Source: Dyella sp. ASV21 (lineage in GTDB: Bacteria; Pseudomonadota; Gammaproteobacteria; Xanthomonadales; Rhodanobacteraceae). Taken from it: 64,000 nt of DNA. The notes beneath the pieces were generated by a model that saw only the letters and a list, made by a program, of their open reading frames with translations, was not told the origin of the DNA and did not search any database. The stretch is taken from assembly GCF_016428975.1 (NCBI RefSeq), contig NZ_JAELTT010000001.1, positions 1 through 64,000 of the forward strand, in the 5' to 3' direction. Below, one piece after another: positions 1-9,840 of this stretch; within the stretch, counting starts at the first letter, position 1; every line of letters begins with the position of its first letter. A program made the position numbers and the translations under genes.

Positions 1-513
1 CACCTGTTGGGTGAAGCGCCAGGCCACGGCCGTCGTGAGATCGGCCTGGCTGAATCCGTCGCCGACCAGCCAGTCACCGGCAGTGGCTTCAGCGTGCTGC
101 TCCAGTATCGCGTACGCGGCGTTGAGCTGGCCTTGCACGCGAGCCAGCCAGTTGCTGTCGCGCCGCTCAGGGAGGCGCTTGTGTTCGTAGACGATCTGTA
201 CGGATTTTTCGCTGGCGGTCAGTGCCGCGCCGATCAGGCGATATGCCTGCAGGCGATCGGCGGGTGCCGCAGGCATCAGGCTGGGGCCGGTGCGCACTGA
301 CTCCGCCCAGTCGATGATCAGGGAGGAGTCCACCAGGAGCTCGCCATCATCACCGATCAGCGTTGGGGCTTTGACTAGCGGATTGATGGCCTGGAACGCG
401 TCGAAGTTACGGAAGACCGACAGCGAGCGGTGATGGAAGGGGAGGCCCAGCATGCGCAGTGAAATGGCCGTGCGCCGTACGAAAGGCGAGTCGAGCATAC
501 CGATCAATTCCAC
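1..513 (-). CDS. Glutathione S-transferase family protein (3' end outside window)
   Basis: The minus-strand frame stays open from position 513 to the window edge (171 codons), so the C-terminus is missing. The N-terminus has the thioredoxin-like GST fold: LIGMLDSPFVRRTAISLRML, then NPLVKAPTLI with the conserved cis-Pro, then LLVDSSLIIDWAE, the usual glutathione gamma-Glu contact region. An all-helical C-terminal domain begins at about residue 85 and includes GDGFSQADLTTAVAWRF, the typical N-capping GST motif. I chose the GTG at 513 because a GGGAGAG ribosome site lies 4 nt upstream. A Ser sits where many bacterial GSTs have the catalytic Ser/Cys, so activity is likely, but the substrate is unknown. 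It lies immediately downstream of purU on the same strand. Confidence 0.8.
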   Translation of the reverse strand, partial: MELIGMLDSPFVRRTAISLRMLGLPFHHRSLSVFRNFDAFQAINPLVKAPTLIGDDGELLVDSSLIIDWAESVRTGPSLMPAAPADRLQAYRLIGAALTASEKSVQIVYEHKRLPERRDSNWLARVQGQLNAAYAILEQHAEATAGDWLVGDGFSQADLTTAVAWRFTQQV

Positions 514-526
514 AGAACTCTCCCGG

Positions 527-1387
527 TCAGGAATGGAAAACAACGGTCTTGCCGCCGTTGAGCAGAATGCGATCGTCCAGGTAGAGCCGCAGTGTGCGTG
601 CCAACACGCGACGCTCGATATCGCGGCCGATGCGAATCAGGTCTTCCGGCGTATCGGCATGCGTGACGCGCTCGATGTCCTGCTCGATGATGGGGCCTTC
701 GTCCAGGTCAGGGGTGACGAAATGCGCCGTGGCGCCGATCAGCTTGACCCCGCGGTGATGCGCCTGGTGATACGGGCGCGCGCCCTTGAAGCCAGGAAGG
801 AAGGAGTGGTGGATGTTGATGCATCGACCTTGCAGTCGTCGTGCCAGTTCGTGCGATAACACCTGCATGTAGCGTGCAAGCACCACCAGCTCGGTCCCGC
901 TTTGCTCGATCAGCGACCATAGTGTGGCTTCCTGCGCGTCGCGCGAGGCGCGGTCCACTGGCATGTAGTGGAAAGGAATGCCGTCCAGATCCAGGTGGCG
1001 ATACGTGTCGCGAGGATGATTGGCAACCACGCCCACGATCTCCATCGACAACTCGCCGATGCGCCAGCGATACAGGAGGTCGGCCAGGCAGTGATCGAAT
1101 TTCGATACCAGCAGCAATACGCGCCGACGCTCGCCGCGATCGCGCAACGTCCATTGCAGCTGCAGTGAGGGCGCGAACGCTTCCAGCCCCGCGCGAAGCT
1201 CGTTCATCGCAAGATGCGCGCTGTCGAATACCAGGCGCATGAAGAAGCGCCCCGTCTCCGCGTCGCCGAACTGCTGGGCCTCGAGGATATTGCAGTGCTG
1301 ATGGGCCAGGTGGTTCGACACCGCCGCCACGATGCCCGGGCGATCGGGGCAGGACAGGGTGAGAACGAACTGGCCCATGCCGTTCAT
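527..1387 (-). CDS. purU: Formyltetrahydrofolate deformylase PurU
   Basis: Hydrolyses 10-formyl-THF to formate and THF, balancing one-carbon pools and feeding PurT-type purine synthesis. At 286 aa it has the family length. An N-terminal ACT domain (about residues 5-85, starting [19 protein letters not shown]) is followed by a formyltransferase-fold domain (about 90-280). The catalytic region [14 protein letters not shown] carries the Asn-His pair, and [13 protein letters not shown] carries the catalytic Asp. The reading frame is open further upstream, but the ATG at 1387 overlaps the TGA of the upstream membrane-protein gene (ATGA). That fits translational coupling and places the ACT domain exactly at the N-terminus. 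Confidence 0.93.
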   Translation of the reverse strand: MNGMGQFVLTLSCPDRPGIVAAVSNHLAHQHCNILEAQQFGDAETGRFFMRLVFDSAHLAMNELRAGLEAFAPSLQLQWTLRDRGERRRVLLLVSKFDHCLADLLYRWRIGELSMEIVGVVANHPRDTYRHLDLDGIPFHYMPVDRASRDAQEATLWSLIEQSGTELVVLARYMQVLSHELARRLQGRCINIHHSFLPGFKGARPYHQAHHRGVKLIGATAHFVTPDLDEGPIIEQDIERVTHADTPEDLIRIGRDIERRVLARTLRLYLDDRILLNGGKTVVFHS

Positions 1388-2181
1388 GGCGTGCGATGAA
1401 GTATCAGTTCCAGTACCAGCTTGGTACCGAAGAAGGCCAGCAGCAGTACACCCATGCCGATCAGGGTGAGGTTGACCGCACGACTGCCGCGCCAGCCATA
1501 ACGCCAGCGACCAAACAGCAGGGCGCCAAACACCAGCCAGGCAATAATCGACAACACCGTTTTGTGCACAAGGTGCTGACCAAACAGGTTGTCCACGAAC
1601 AGAATGCCGCTGAGCAGGGTCAGTGTGAGCAGCACGAAACCCGCGCCGATCAGCCGGAACAGCAGCGTCTCGGTCAGCGTCAGCGGCGGCAGTGCGCGCA
1701 GCCATGGGCCCAATTGGCGGTGGCGCAGAGCGCGTTCCTGCACGGCCAGCAGCAGCGCCAGTGCCGCGGCGATGGACAGCACGCTGAAGGCAAGCAAGGC
1801 CACCGTCACATGGAGCTTGATCTGCCAGCCCAGTGGCTCGGGCAGCGTGGTCGGGGCGAGAAAGGTATCCGCCGCGAGTAACAGCGCGGCGAGCGGAAAC
1901 ACGGTCACGCCCAGGGCCGCCACCGGCCGCGACAGGTTGACCAGCAGGGTCAGCGCGGACACCACGCAAGCCACCAGCGACAACGCCGAGAAGAAGTGCA
2001 GATCGAGCGAACCACGATGGATGCTCAGTAACAGTCCCGCATGGATGAGCACCGCCGTGCCGGCCAGTGCCAGGGCGAGGCGGTTGAGCGGCAGGCCGCC
2101 GCTCAACATCGGCCGCGCCAGCCCGGTCGCGGCGGTGAGATACAGCACGATGGCGAGCAGGGTGTACAGGGTAATGGCCAT
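1384..2181 (-). CDS. CcsA/YpjD-family cytochrome c assembly-like membrane protein
   Basis: A 265-aa polytopic membrane protein with about eight hydrophobic segments from residue 3 to the C-terminus. It matches the CcmC/CcsA-like family (YpjD) that commonly sits next to ffh in gammaproteobacteria. Characteristic stretches are [19 protein letters not shown] and [14 protein letters not shown] followed by GRWRYGWRG near the end; conserved histidines in these helices are the presumed haem-contact residues. The start at 2181 is the first Met before the first membrane segment; the frame is open upstream, but that part looks like shadow coding. It is divergent from ffh and overlaps purU by 4 nt. A direct role in haem delivery is an inference from the family. 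Confidence 0.8.
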   Translation of the reverse strand: MAITLYTLLAIVLYLTAATGLARPMLSGGLPLNRLALALAGTAVLIHAGLLLSIHRGSLDLHFFSALSLVACVVSALTLLVNLSRPVAALGVTVFPLAALLLAADTFLAPTTLPEPLGWQIKLHVTVALLAFSVLSIAAALALLLAVQERALRHRQLGPWLRALPPLTLTETLLFRLIGAGFVLLTLTLLSGILFVDNLFGQHLVHKTVLSIIAWLVFGALLFGRWRYGWRGSRAVNLTLIGMGVLLLAFFGTKLVLELILHRTP

Positions 2182-2276
2182 GGGGCCGGAGTTTAGGGGG
2201 TAAGGCCGCCCGCTGTGCAGCAGGCGGCCATGTGACGCGGCTGGGGCGGCTTGCCAGCCCCGCCCCCAAGGTCCGC

Positions 2277-2282
2277 TATACT
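2277..2282 (+). promoter_or_regulatory. Possible -10 element for ffh
   Basis: TATACT stands 30 nt before the ffh start in the short divergent gap. No good -35 hexamer is visible at 16-18 nt upstream, so this is weak. Confidence 0.25.
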
Positions 2283-2311
2283 CTGCGATCCTCTTAGGTC
2301 TTTCGTCCCTT

Positions 2312-3694
2312 ATGTTCGAATCGCTCAGCCAACGCCTTTCCGCCACCGTCAACCGCCTGCGCGGCCGTGGTCGCCTGACCGAGGAAAACATCCGCGAGTC
2401 ATTGCGCGAAGTGCGCATTGCCCTGCTGGAGGCCGACGTGGCCCTGCCGGTGGTGCAGGCGCTGATCGAGCGCGTGAAGGTGCGCGCGGTCGGCCAGGAA
2501 GTGCTCAAGAGCCTTTCGCCGGGCCAGGCCCTGGTGAAGGTGGTGAGCGACGAGCTGACCGCGGTGATGGGTACCGCCAACAGCGAGCTCAACCTGGCGC
2601 AGCAGCCGCCGGCGGTGGTGCTGATGGCTGGCCTGCAGGGTGCCGGTAAGACCACCACGGTGGCCAAGCTGGCGCGCTTCCTCACCGAGCGCAAGAAAAA
2701 GAAAGTGATGGTGGTGAGCTGCGACGTCTACCGTCCGGCCGCTATCGAGCAGTTGCGCACACTGGCCGAGCAGGTGGGCGTGAAGTTCTTCCCGTCCGAG
2801 GCGGGCCAGAACCCGGTGGATATCGCCAAGAACGCCATCGCCGCGGCGCGCCGCGAAGTGGTGGACGTGCTGCTGGTCGATACCGCGGGGCGCCTGCACG
2901 TGGACGAGGCGATGATGGCCGAGATCAAGGCGCTGCACGCCGCGATCACGCCGATCGAAACGCTGTTCGTGGTCGACTCCATGACCGGCCAGGATGCCGC
3001 CAACACGGCCAAGGCCTTCGCCGAAGCGCTGCCGCTTACCGGTGTGGTGCTTACCAAGACCGACGGTGACGCCCGTGGCGGTGCTGCGCTGTCGGTGCGC
3101 TATGTCACCGGTCGCCCGATCAAGTTCCTCGGCGCCGGTGAGAAGACCGACGCACTGGAGCCGTTCCATCCCGATCGTGTGGCCCAGCGCATTCTCGGCA
3201 TGGGCGACGTGCTGTCGCTGGTGGAAGAGGTCGAGCGCAAGGTCGATCATGAGAAGGCACAGAAGCTGGCCGAGAAGGTCATCAAGGGCAAGCGCTTCGA
3301 TCTCAACGATATGCGCGACCAGCTCGAGCAGATGACCAACATGGGCGGCCTGGCTGGTCTGATGGACAAGCTGCCTGGCGTGTCCGGCCTGCCGGAGAAC
3401 GTGAAATCCAAGGTCAACGACGGCGAGATCAAGCGCATGGTCGCGATCATCCAGTCGATGACCAAGAAAGAGCGTCGTCATCCGGATCTGCTCAACGGCT
3501 CGCGTCGTGCCCGCGTGGCGCGAGGTGCCGGCGTGCAGCCGGCCGATGTAAACCGTCTGCTCAAGCAGTACATGCAGATGGAGAAAATGATGTCCAAGCT
3601 CTCCAAGGGCGGCAGCAAGGGCCTTCTGCGGCAGATGCGCGGCGCCATGAAGGGCATGGGCGGCATGGGTGGCGGATTCCCCCCGATGCGCTGA
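2312..3694 (+). CDS. ffh: Signal recognition particle protein Ffh
   Basis: SRP54 GTPase that binds 4.5S RNA and the signal sequences of nascent membrane proteins and hands them to FtsY. The 460-aa protein has the full architecture: N-domain helical bundle (about 1-85), G-domain with P-loop GLQGAGKTTTVAKLA (about 110), DVYRPAAIEQL, DTAGRLHVDEAM and TKTDGDARGG, then a Met-rich M-domain (about 325-460) ending in a Gly/Met tail (MKGMGGMGGG). The RNA-binding segment around SRRARVARGAG is present. It is followed by about 140 nt and then the ribosomal-protein/trmD operon, a common neighbourhood. Confidence 0.97.
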   Translation: MFESLSQRLSATVNRLRGRGRLTEENIRESLREVRIALLEADVALPVVQALIERVKVRAVGQEVLKSLSPGQALVKVVSDELTAVMGTANSELNLAQQPPAVVLMAGLQGAGKTTTVAKLARFLTERKKKKVMVVSCDVYRPAAIEQLRTLAEQVGVKFFPSEAGQNPVDIAKNAIAAARREVVDVLLVDTAGRLHVDEAMMAEIKALHAAITPIETLFVVDSMTGQDAANTAKAFAEALPLTGVVLTKTDGDARGGAALSVRYVTGRPIKFLGAGEKTDALEPFHPDRVAQRILGMGDVLSLVEEVERKVDHEKAQKLAEKVIKGKRFDLNDMRDQLEQMTNMGGLAGLMDKLPGVSGLPENVKSKVNDGEIKRMVAIIQSMTKKERRHPDLLNGSRRARVARGAGVQPADVNRLLKQYMQMEKMMSKLSKGGSKGLLRQMRGAMKGMGGMGGGFPPMR

Positions 3695-3836
3695 GCCTGA
3701 ATGGTCCAGCAGCTTCTGTTGGCTGGATTTATCCGCTGGCTCTTCCTTTTTCCACAAAATTCATTAAAATGCCGGGTTTACCGCGCACGGCACTCGTGCG
3801 TGCTGCCGGCATCCGGCAACTCTGGAGCTTTTACTT

Positions 3837-4091
3837 ATGGTCAAGATTCGTCTTTCGCGCGGCGGCGCCAAGGGCCGTCCGTTCTACCACGTCGTTGTGA
3901 CCGACCAGCGCAGCAAGCGCGACGGTCGTAGCATCGAAAACGTGGGCTTCTACAACCCGGTCGCTTCGGGCAAGGACAAGCGCCTTGAGCTGAACCTCGC
4001 CCGCGTGCAGGAGTGGGTGGGCAAGGGTGCGCAGCTGACCGATAAGGTCGCCGCCCTGGTCAAGGAAGCCGGCAAGCAGCAGGCTGCCTGA
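3837..4091 (+). CDS. rpsP: 30S ribosomal protein S16
   Basis: The 84-aa protein begins [20 protein letters not shown], the conserved S16 N-terminus, and contains the ENVGFYNP motif. It is the first gene of the rpsP-rimM-trmD-rplS operon. A CTGGAG ribosome site lies upstream, and an AT-rich stretch with TAAAAT at 3765-3770 may be its promoter -10. The stop is 2 nt before the rimM start, so the two are cotranslated. Confidence 0.97.
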   Translation: MVKIRLSRGGAKGRPFYHVVVTDQRSKRDGRSIENVGFYNPVASGKDKRLELNLARVQEWVGKGAQLTDKVAALVKEAGKQQAA

Positions 4092-4093
4092 GC

Positions 4094-4609
4094 ATGACGG
4101 CAGCCAGTCGGCGCGTCCTGGTTGGACGCATCGTCGGGCTGTATGGCGTGCAGGGCTGGGTCAAGATCGAATCCTGGACCGAGCCCCGCACGCGAATCTT
4201 CAGCTACCAACCCTGGCTGCTTACATCGGCGCCGGGTGTGGAGACGGAGATCGCGGGAGTCAAAGGTCGTCCGCAGGGCAAGGGGCTTATCGCCCAGTTT
4301 CCCGGCATCGACGATCGAGATGCAGCAGCAGCCTTGGTGGGACAAGACATCTATGTCGCCCGCGAACTGCTGCCGCCTCCCGGCAAAGACGAGTATTACT
4401 GGGTCGATCTCGAAGGTCTTGAGGTCGTCACCACGGAAGGCGTGGCATTGGGGCGGGTTAGTCACCTGTTCGCCACCGGTGCCAACGACGTGGTGGTTGT
4501 GAAGGACGGTACGCGCGAGCGGCTGGTTCCCTTCATCCAGGGTTCTTATGTGCGTTCGGTGGATCTCTCCGGTGGACGCATGGTGGTGGATTGGGATCCT
4601 GAATTCTAA
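4094..4609 (+). CDS. rimM: Ribosome maturation factor RimM
   Basis: A 171-aa 16S rRNA-processing factor that binds S19 and helps assemble the 30S head. The N-terminal RimM barrel (about 8-90) includes [20 protein letters not shown]. The C-terminal PRC-barrel (about 95-170) includes the [13 protein letters not shown] motif and ends near VDWDPEF. It starts 2 nt after rpsP and precedes trmD by 34 nt, the standard operon order. Confidence 0.95.
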   Translation: MTAASRRVLVGRIVGLYGVQGWVKIESWTEPRTRIFSYQPWLLTSAPGVETEIAGVKGRPQGKGLIAQFPGIDDRDAAAALVGQDIYVARELLPPPGKDEYYWVDLEGLEVVTTEGVALGRVSHLFATGANDVVVVKDGTRERLVPFIQGSYVRSVDLSGGRMVVDWDPEF

Positions 4610-4643
4610 GCGCGCTTGGCGCGGTCTAAAGGGTTGAGGGTTC

Positions 4644-5414
4644 ATGCGCATCGATGTCGTCACGTTGTTTCCCGACTTCATGCGTCAATGTGCCGCCGTA
4701 GGTGTCGTGGGTCGTGCGCAGCAGCGAGAGCTGTTACAGGTGGAAACCTGGAACCCGCGCGATTTTGCCACCGATAATTACCGTACCGTGGACGGCCGCA
4801 CCTGTGGCGGTGGACCCGGAATGGTGATGCTGATTCAGCCTTTGCGCGACGCCCTCAAGGCGGTGCGCGAGGCAGCACCGGAGCCGGTGCATGTGATTTA
4901 TCTCAGCCCGCAAGGTGCGCGGCTGACGCAGGGTAGGGTGGAAGCGCTGGCCAAATTACCGCGCATCGCCTTGCTTTGTGGACGTTACGAAGGTGTGGAC
5001 GAGCGTTTGCTGGCGCACGAGGTCGACGAAGAGCTTTCTATCGGCGATTATGTGTTGTCTGGCGGCGAGCTGGGTGCGGCGGTGATTATCGATGCCGTGG
5101 GCCGCTTGCAGGACGGCGCATTGAACGATGCGCAGTCAGCGCAGCAGGATTCGTTTTCGGACGGACTGCTGGATTGTCCGCACTATGCGAAACCGGTGCA
5201 TGACGCGCTGGGAGACGTACCGGAGGTTTTGCTCTCTGGCGATCACGCGGCTATTCGCCGTTGGCGCCTGAAGCAACAGCTGGGACGGACCTGGTTGCGG
5301 CGTCCCGATCTATTGGCGCAGCGCGCGCTGGATGCTGAATCCCGAGCGCTGTTGGACGAATTCCGCCGCGAGCATGCACGGCAGACGCGGCACAACGATG
5401 CGGCCGAGCAGTGA
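4644..5414 (+). CDS. trmD: tRNA (guanine-N1)-methyltransferase TrmD
   Basis: SPOUT-class methyltransferase making m1G37 in tRNAs that read CNN codons, which protects against +1 frameshifting. The 256-aa protein starts [12 protein letters not shown]. It carries GGGPGMVM, the trefoil-knot SAM site with [13 protein letters not shown] and [10 protein letters not shown], and the C-terminal helical domain (from about 170) that contacts the tRNA. The small extension ending [13 protein letters not shown] is typical of xanthomonads. An RBS (AGGGTTGAGGGTT) lies upstream. Confidence 0.96.
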   Translation: MRIDVVTLFPDFMRQCAAVGVVGRAQQRELLQVETWNPRDFATDNYRTVDGRTCGGGPGMVMLIQPLRDALKAVREAAPEPVHVIYLSPQGARLTQGRVEALAKLPRIALLCGRYEGVDERLLAHEVDEELSIGDYVLSGGELGAAVIIDAVGRLQDGALNDAQSAQQDSFSDGLLDCPHYAKPVHDALGDVPEVLLSGDHAAIRRWRLKQQLGRTWLRRPDLLAQRALDAESRALLDEFRREHARQTRHNDAAEQ

Positions 5415-5446
5415 CCGCAGGTATTGAAATTAAGACAGGTGTTGCC

Positions 5447-5842
5447 ATGAACAAGATCATCGAACAGTTCGAAGCCGAGCAGATCACCCGCCAGCTGCCG
5501 GAATTTGGCCCTGGCGACACCGTGGTGGTCAACGTCAAGGTGAAGGAAGGTAACCGCGAGCGCGTCCAGGCGTTCGAGGGTGTCGTCATCGCCAAGCGTA
5601 GCCGCGGCCTGCATTCGGCCTTCACCGTGCGCAAGATTTCGCACGGCACCGGCGTGGAGCGCGTGTTCCAGGCTCATAGCCCGGCCATCGACTCGCTGGA
5701 AGTGAAGCGTAAGGGTAAGGTCCGCGGTGCCAAGCTGTACTACCTGCGTAACCTGGAAGGCAAGGCTGCCCGCATCAAGGAAGACGTGGCTGCCGTCTCG
5801 GCCGCCAAGGCTGCCAAGAAGGCCGCTGCTGCCGCCGAGTAA
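5447..5842 (+). CDS. rplS: 50S ribosomal protein L19
   Basis: 131-aa L19, a protein at the 30S-50S interface. I chose the start at 5447 ([12 protein letters not shown]) because it matches the conserved N-terminus; the frame is open 12 codons further up, but those are not L19-like. Motifs include [14 protein letters not shown] and [15 protein letters not shown]. The C-terminus has an Ala/Lys-rich tail ([11 protein letters not shown]). It is the last gene of the operon, followed 25 nt later by a strong terminator. Confidence 0.97.
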   Translation: MNKIIEQFEAEQITRQLPEFGPGDTVVVNVKVKEGNRERVQAFEGVVIAKRSRGLHSAFTVRKISHGTGVERVFQAHSPAIDSLEVKRKGKVRGAKLYYLRNLEGKAARIKEDVAAVSAAKAAKKAAAAAE

Positions 5843-5867
5843 TTCGGGCGCTGCATCGAGTCAAACA

Positions 5868-5897
5868 AAAACCCGCGGATCGCTCCGCGGGTTTTTT
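5868..5897. terminator. Bidirectional intrinsic terminator between rplS and fimX
   Basis: A 10-bp stem AACCCGCGGA/TCCGCGGGTT with a TCGC loop is flanked by A-rich and T-rich tracts, so it can terminate both rplS (+) and the convergent gene fimX (-). Confidence 0.9.
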
Positions 5898-5966
5898 GTT
5901 GCCGGTGCCCTGGTCGTTGGCCCGCCTGGGCGGGCGCCCGCTAGCCGGGCGCTGTGTCGCTACGGA

Positions 5967-8015
5967 CTACATCAGGCGTTGCGGTTCCTGCAGGAAATTG
6001 CCCTGCACGAAATCCACGCCGCAAGCGAACAGCAGCGACGTGCTGGCGGCGTCTTCCACCCATTCGGCAATGGTCAGCTTTTTCAGCTCGCGCGCCTGAC
6101 GACAGATCTCCGCCACCTTTTTCTGGCTTTCCGGCTGCTGTGGCAGGTCGGCCATGTAGCTGCGATCGATCTTCAGGTAGTCGGCTTCGATATGGTTGAG
6201 CAGCTGGAACGAGTTGAGGCCCGAGCCAAATTGTTCCAGGGCGAACTGGCCGCCCAGCTGTTTCCACGCGCGGATGAACTCCTGCGCCGGGCGCAGCGCC
6301 GTCACCACCTTGCTCTCGGTGGTTTCCAGCACCAGCTGACCGTGCTTGAGTGCAGCCTCCTTCAGGCGCTGACCCAGCCAGGGCAGCAGCCCTGCATCCT
6401 CCAGTGAGCTGGAGGTGAGCTTGACGAAGAAGGTGGTGGGCGCGCCCATGCGATCGCGGGTACGCAGGGCCTCGATCGCCTGATTGAGCACCCAGCGGTC
6501 GATCGCCGGGGTAAGGTTGTGCTTTTCGGCGATCGGCATGAAGAAGCCCGGCAGCACCTCGCCCTGCGGGCCGTTCAGTCGCAGCAGGATCTCGGAGAAC
6601 TCGCCTTCGGCATCCTGCAGGCTGATGCTCTGCTGGTGATAAAGCACGAAATCGTTCTGGGTCAGCGCCTGCTGCAGCACGTTGAGCCAGTAGCGCTCGC
6701 GCTCTTCGTCCGCCTTTTCGCGCGCGGCGGGGTCGTGCAATTCGCTGCGGTTGCCGCCCTGGCTCTGTGCGTTGCGTAGCGCCAGGCTGGCTTGGTTGAG
6801 CAGCAATTCGGTGTTGGCGTTTTTCTCGCCGAGCAGGCTGCCGCCGATACTCGTGGTGACCGTGATGGAGCGCGTGCCCAGGTCAAAGATGCCCCCGGCA
6901 ATGGCCTGCTGCAGGGCGGCGATCCACTGTTTGATGCTTTCGTCGTTGCGTGTATGCAACAGCACGCCGATGGTGTGGTCGGCCAGCAGGCCGGCCGTGT
7001 CATGCGCGCCTAGCTGGCCTTCTACGCGTGCGGCGAAGGCGGCCAACAGCTCGTCGGCCTTGGACAGGCCCACGCCGCCGACGATGGCCTGCCAATTGTC
7101 CGGCTCCACCAGCAGCAATGACTGGCCTTTGGCGCCTTCCGTGGCCGCGGCAACCGCCTGATCGATGCATTCGACCATGCGTGCACGGTTGAACAGGCCG
7201 GTGACCTGATCGCGCTGCAGCTGTTCAATCACATGAGCGTCGATCTGCTGGCGACGGAACACGACCTGCAGGCAGGGCTCGCCCTCGAAGGTGGCATGCG
7301 CGAACTCGACATTGGCCTTGAATGTACTGGCGTCCGCGCGGCGCGCCTGCAGTTCGATCGGTCCGTTTGGCTTCTCGCCGCGCGAGAGGCCTTTGAGGGT
7401 GTTCTTGAACTCTTCTGCATCGTTGGCGCCGACCATGTCCAGCACTGGCAGGCCAAGCAGGTCATCGAAGTCGGTATAGCCGAAGGTTTCCAGGTACGCG
7501 TGGTTGGCACGCACATGCATGCCTTCGTGCACGTAAGCGATGGCGTCGGTGGATGAGTCGAGCAGTGCGTCGCAGCGACGTTCGGATTCGCGCAGCGCGG
7601 TTTCCAGGCGACGCAGCTGGCGGCGGGCATTGAGCGCTTCGAACTCGCGCTGGATCACCGCCATCAGCTGCTTGGGCTGCGGGCGCAACGCCACGCTGCG
7701 TGCGCCGCTGACGAACAGTTCGGTGATCATGGCGTTGTCGACCTGACCGACCAGCGCGATCAGCGAAAGGTCACGGCCGCTGGCGTCGAGCATCCGCGCG
7801 ACCTCGCGCAGCTCCAGCGTGCCTACGGCGGGGTCGAACAACACGATATCCGGCCCGAGTTCGTCCAGGGCGGTATTGATCTGCTCGACACTGGTGGCGC
7901 GTGCGGGGCGGACGGCTATGCCGCCATTGCGCAGCAGGCTGATGATCTGTTCCGCATCTTCGACCGACTTTTCGATGAAAAGGATCTTGATGACCTGGTC
8001 AGTTTTGGTGGGCAC
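5967..8015 (-). CDS. fimX: FimX-like protein: receiver-like, PAS, degenerate GGDEF and EAL domains
   Basis: The 682-aa cytoplasmic protein has the domain order of xanthomonad and Pseudomonas FimX. A receiver-like domain (about 10-125) is followed by PAS (about 140-255, SSTDAIAYVHEGM), GGDEF (about 265-415, beginning VTGLFNRARM) and EAL (about 430-680). In the GGDEF domain the signature is replaced by LADHTIGVLL, so it should not make c-di-GMP. In the EAL domain the ExLxR motif survives as EILLR, but the DDFGTG catalytic loop reads EQFGSG, so hydrolysis is unlikely. In the known family FimX binds c-di-GMP through EAL and signals via a PilZ protein to the PilB motor of type IV pili; that role is inferred here. 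It follows epmB on the same strand after 159 nt. Confidence 0.85.
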   Translation of the reverse strand: MPTKTDQVIKILFIEKSVEDAEQIISLLRNGGIAVRPARATSVEQINTALDELGPDIVLFDPAVGTLELREVARMLDASGRDLSLIALVGQVDNAMITELFVSGARSVALRPQPKQLMAVIQREFEALNARRQLRRLETALRESERRCDALLDSSTDAIAYVHEGMHVRANHAYLETFGYTDFDDLLGLPVLDMVGANDAEEFKNTLKGLSRGEKPNGPIELQARRADASTFKANVEFAHATFEGEPCLQVVFRRQQIDAHVIEQLQRDQVTGLFNRARMVECIDQAVAAATEGAKGQSLLLVEPDNWQAIVGGVGLSKADELLAAFAARVEGQLGAHDTAGLLADHTIGVLLHTRNDESIKQWIAALQQAIAGGIFDLGTRSITVTTSIGGSLLGEKNANTELLLNQASLALRNAQSQGGNRSELHDPAAREKADEERERYWLNVLQQALTQNDFVLYHQQSISLQDAEGEFSEILLRLNGPQGEVLPGFFMPIAEKHNLTPAIDRWVLNQAIEALRTRDRMGAPTTFFVKLTSSSLEDAGLLPWLGQRLKEAALKHGQLVLETTESKVVTALRPAQEFIRAWKQLGGQFALEQFGSGLNSFQLLNHIEADYLKIDRSYMADLPQQPESQKKVAEICRQARELKKLTIAEWVEDAASTSLLFACGVDFVQGNFLQEPQRLM

Positions 8016-8174
8016 GTCGGTCTATCCATATGTTTGCCGCTGCCGGTTCGAACCTGCCATGACAGCAGGCTGCGGCCATTCGTGGTTTTAGCGGATTCCG
8101 CCAGTCTCTGCTAGCGGAAATATTCCGGAGGTGACATGGCCCACAACTGTGGGGCGTGACGTGTGGCGTGCTGA

Positions 8175-9185
8175 TTACAGCGGCCGCTTGGAGGGCTCAC
8201 CACCCACTTCGCGTACCAGCTTGGGTACCAGATAGCCCGGCAGGCGATGACGGACGGCCTCAACCAGGGCTAGCGCTCGCGCATCGTCCACTTCGAAATG
8301 CGCGGCGCCCTGCACACGGTCGAGCTGGTGCAGGTAGTAGGGCAGCACGCCTGCGGCGAACAGACGCTCGGAGAGCGCTTCCAGGATTTCGGGCTGGTCA
8401 TTGATGCCACGCAACAGCACCGCCTGGTTCAACAGGGTCGCTCCGGCCCCACGCAAACGGGCGCAGGCGGCGTCCACGTCGGCATCGAACTCGTTGGCAT
8501 GGTTGGCATGCAGCACCACCACTTTCTGCAGCGGCAGTGCAGTCAGCCACTGGGTAAAGGCCTCGTCGATGCGCTGGGGCAATACCACGGGCAGGCGCGT
8601 ATGAATGCGCAAGCGTGTGACATGCGGAATGTCGGCAAGGCCGCGGCTCAGCTCTTCCAGCTTGCTGGTGGCCAGCGCCAACGGGTCGCCGCCGGAGAGA
8701 ATCAGCTCGGTGATCGATGCATCCTGCCGCACATGCTCCAGGGCCTTGCGCCATTGGCCCGCGGCCGCCATTTCGTCCCCGTAGGGAAAGTGGCGGCGGA
8801 AGCAGTACCGGCAATTGATGGCGCAGCTGCCACTGGCGATCAGCAGGGCACGACCTTCGTACTTGTGCAGCACGCCCTGGGCGGAGCGGGCGTGCATGTC
8901 ACCTACCGCATCCACGCTGAAGCCGGCCACCTGGTCCAGTTCAGCCAATTGGGGCAGCACTTGGAGCAGCAAGGGATCGTCGGGGGTGCCCGTCAGCATG
9001 CGGGCCACGAAACCGCGCGGGACCCGTAGGCTGAACCCCGCGTCACCCGGTGGCAAGCGATCGGCCAGGTGGCCAAGAGCCACGGCTTCGAGCAGCTCGC
9101 GCGGGTCCGTGATGGCGTCGCGCCAGAGCGTACGCCAGTCGGAAGCGGGCGGAGATAGGCGGGCGGCGGGGCTTGCGGTTATCAT
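8175..9185 (-). CDS. epmB: EF-P beta-lysylation protein EpmB (radical SAM lysine 2,3-aminomutase)
   Basis: A 336-aa radical SAM, PLP-dependent enzyme that isomerises L-alpha-lysine to (R)-beta-lysine, which EpmA attaches to EF-P Lys34. The radical SAM CxxxCxxC cluster motif is visible as CAINCRYC followed by FRRHFPY (about residue 110-125). [11 protein letters not shown] is the SAM-binding glycine motif. At about 336 aa it is short like EpmB and lacks the C-terminal extension of catabolic KamA enzymes. It is divergent from efp, its substrate gene, across an 85-nt gap, a conserved arrangement. epmA is not in this window. Confidence 0.92.
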   Translation of the reverse strand: MITASPAARLSPPASDWRTLWRDAITDPRELLEAVALGHLADRLPPGDAGFSLRVPRGFVARMLTGTPDDPLLLQVLPQLAELDQVAGFSVDAVGDMHARSAQGVLHKYEGRALLIASGSCAINCRYCFRRHFPYGDEMAAAGQWRKALEHVRQDASITELILSGGDPLALATSKLEELSRGLADIPHVTRLRIHTRLPVVLPQRIDEAFTQWLTALPLQKVVVLHANHANEFDADVDAACARLRGAGATLLNQAVLLRGINDQPEILEALSERLFAAGVLPYYLHQLDRVQGAAHFEVDDARALALVEAVRHRLPGYLVPKLVREVGGEPSKRPL

Positions 9186-9270
9186 AGTGAGTCTTGAGTC
9201 GGGCCGAAGGCCCGGGCAAACCCCTATTCTAGCCGCCTGCCGGCGGCGTCACATCCGGAGTACACAGCGC

Positions 9271-9840
9271 ATGGCCACCGTCGGTCTCAACGACGTCAAG
9301 AAGGGTATGAAGATCCTTCACAATAATGACCCGTGGGTCATTACCGACGCCGACTTCATCAAGCCCGGCAAGGGTCAGGCGTTCACCCGCATCTTCATTC
9401 GCAACCTGAAGAATGGCCGCACCACCGAACAGACCATGAAGTCCAGCGACTCCTTTGAAGTCGCCGACGTCGTGGATACCGACATGCAGTACCTGTACTC
9501 GGACGGTGAGTTCTGGCACTTCATGCACCAGGAGAGCTTTGAGCAGCACCAGGCCAGCAAGGTCGGCATGGGCGACGCCTCCAAATGGCTCAAGGGTGAG
9601 GAAGAGTGCGTGGTTACGCTGTTCAACGGTGAAATCATCGCCGTGCAGCCGCCGAACTTCGTCGAGCTGAAGATCACCGAGACCGATCCGGGCCTGCGTG
9701 GCGATACCTCGGGCGGCGGCGGCAAGCCGGCGACCCTGGAAACCGGTGCCGTGGTGCGCGTGCCGCTGTTCGTCAGCACCGACGAAATGATCAAGGTCGA
9801 CACCCGCACGGGCGAATACGTCAGCCGCGTCGGCAAGTGA
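9271..9840 (+). CDS. efp: Elongation factor P
   Basis: The 189-aa three-domain (KOW/OB/OB) factor relieves ribosome stalling at polyproline. The modified loop reads [11 protein letters not shown], placing Lys34 at the tip, the residue beta-lysylated by EpmB/EpmA. Downstream motifs include [17 protein letters not shown] and the C-terminal [15 protein letters not shown] chose the ATG at 9271 ([12 protein letters not shown]) from conservation; the open frame continues 150 codons upstream through epmB antisense. A second, unmodified paralog (efpL) lies at 43 kb. Confidence 0.96.
   Translation: MATVGLNDVKKGMKILHNNDPWVITDADFIKPGKGQAFTRIFIRNLKNGRTTEQTMKSSDSFEVADVVDTDMQYLYSDGEFWHFMHQESFEQHQASKVGMGDASKWLKGEEECVVTLFNGEIIAVQPPNFVELKITETDPGLRGDTSGGGGKPATLETGAVVRVPLFVSTDEMIKVDTRTGEYVSRVGK

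Noticed and set aside
2221-2311. Strong divergent promoter pair between the CcsA-like gene and ffh
   Set aside because: Only a -10-like TATACT is visible; no good -35 elements at standard spacing on either strand.
2399-3757. 452-aa open frame antisense to ffh
   Set aside because: His-rich shadow of the ffh coding frame with no family motifs and no RBS.
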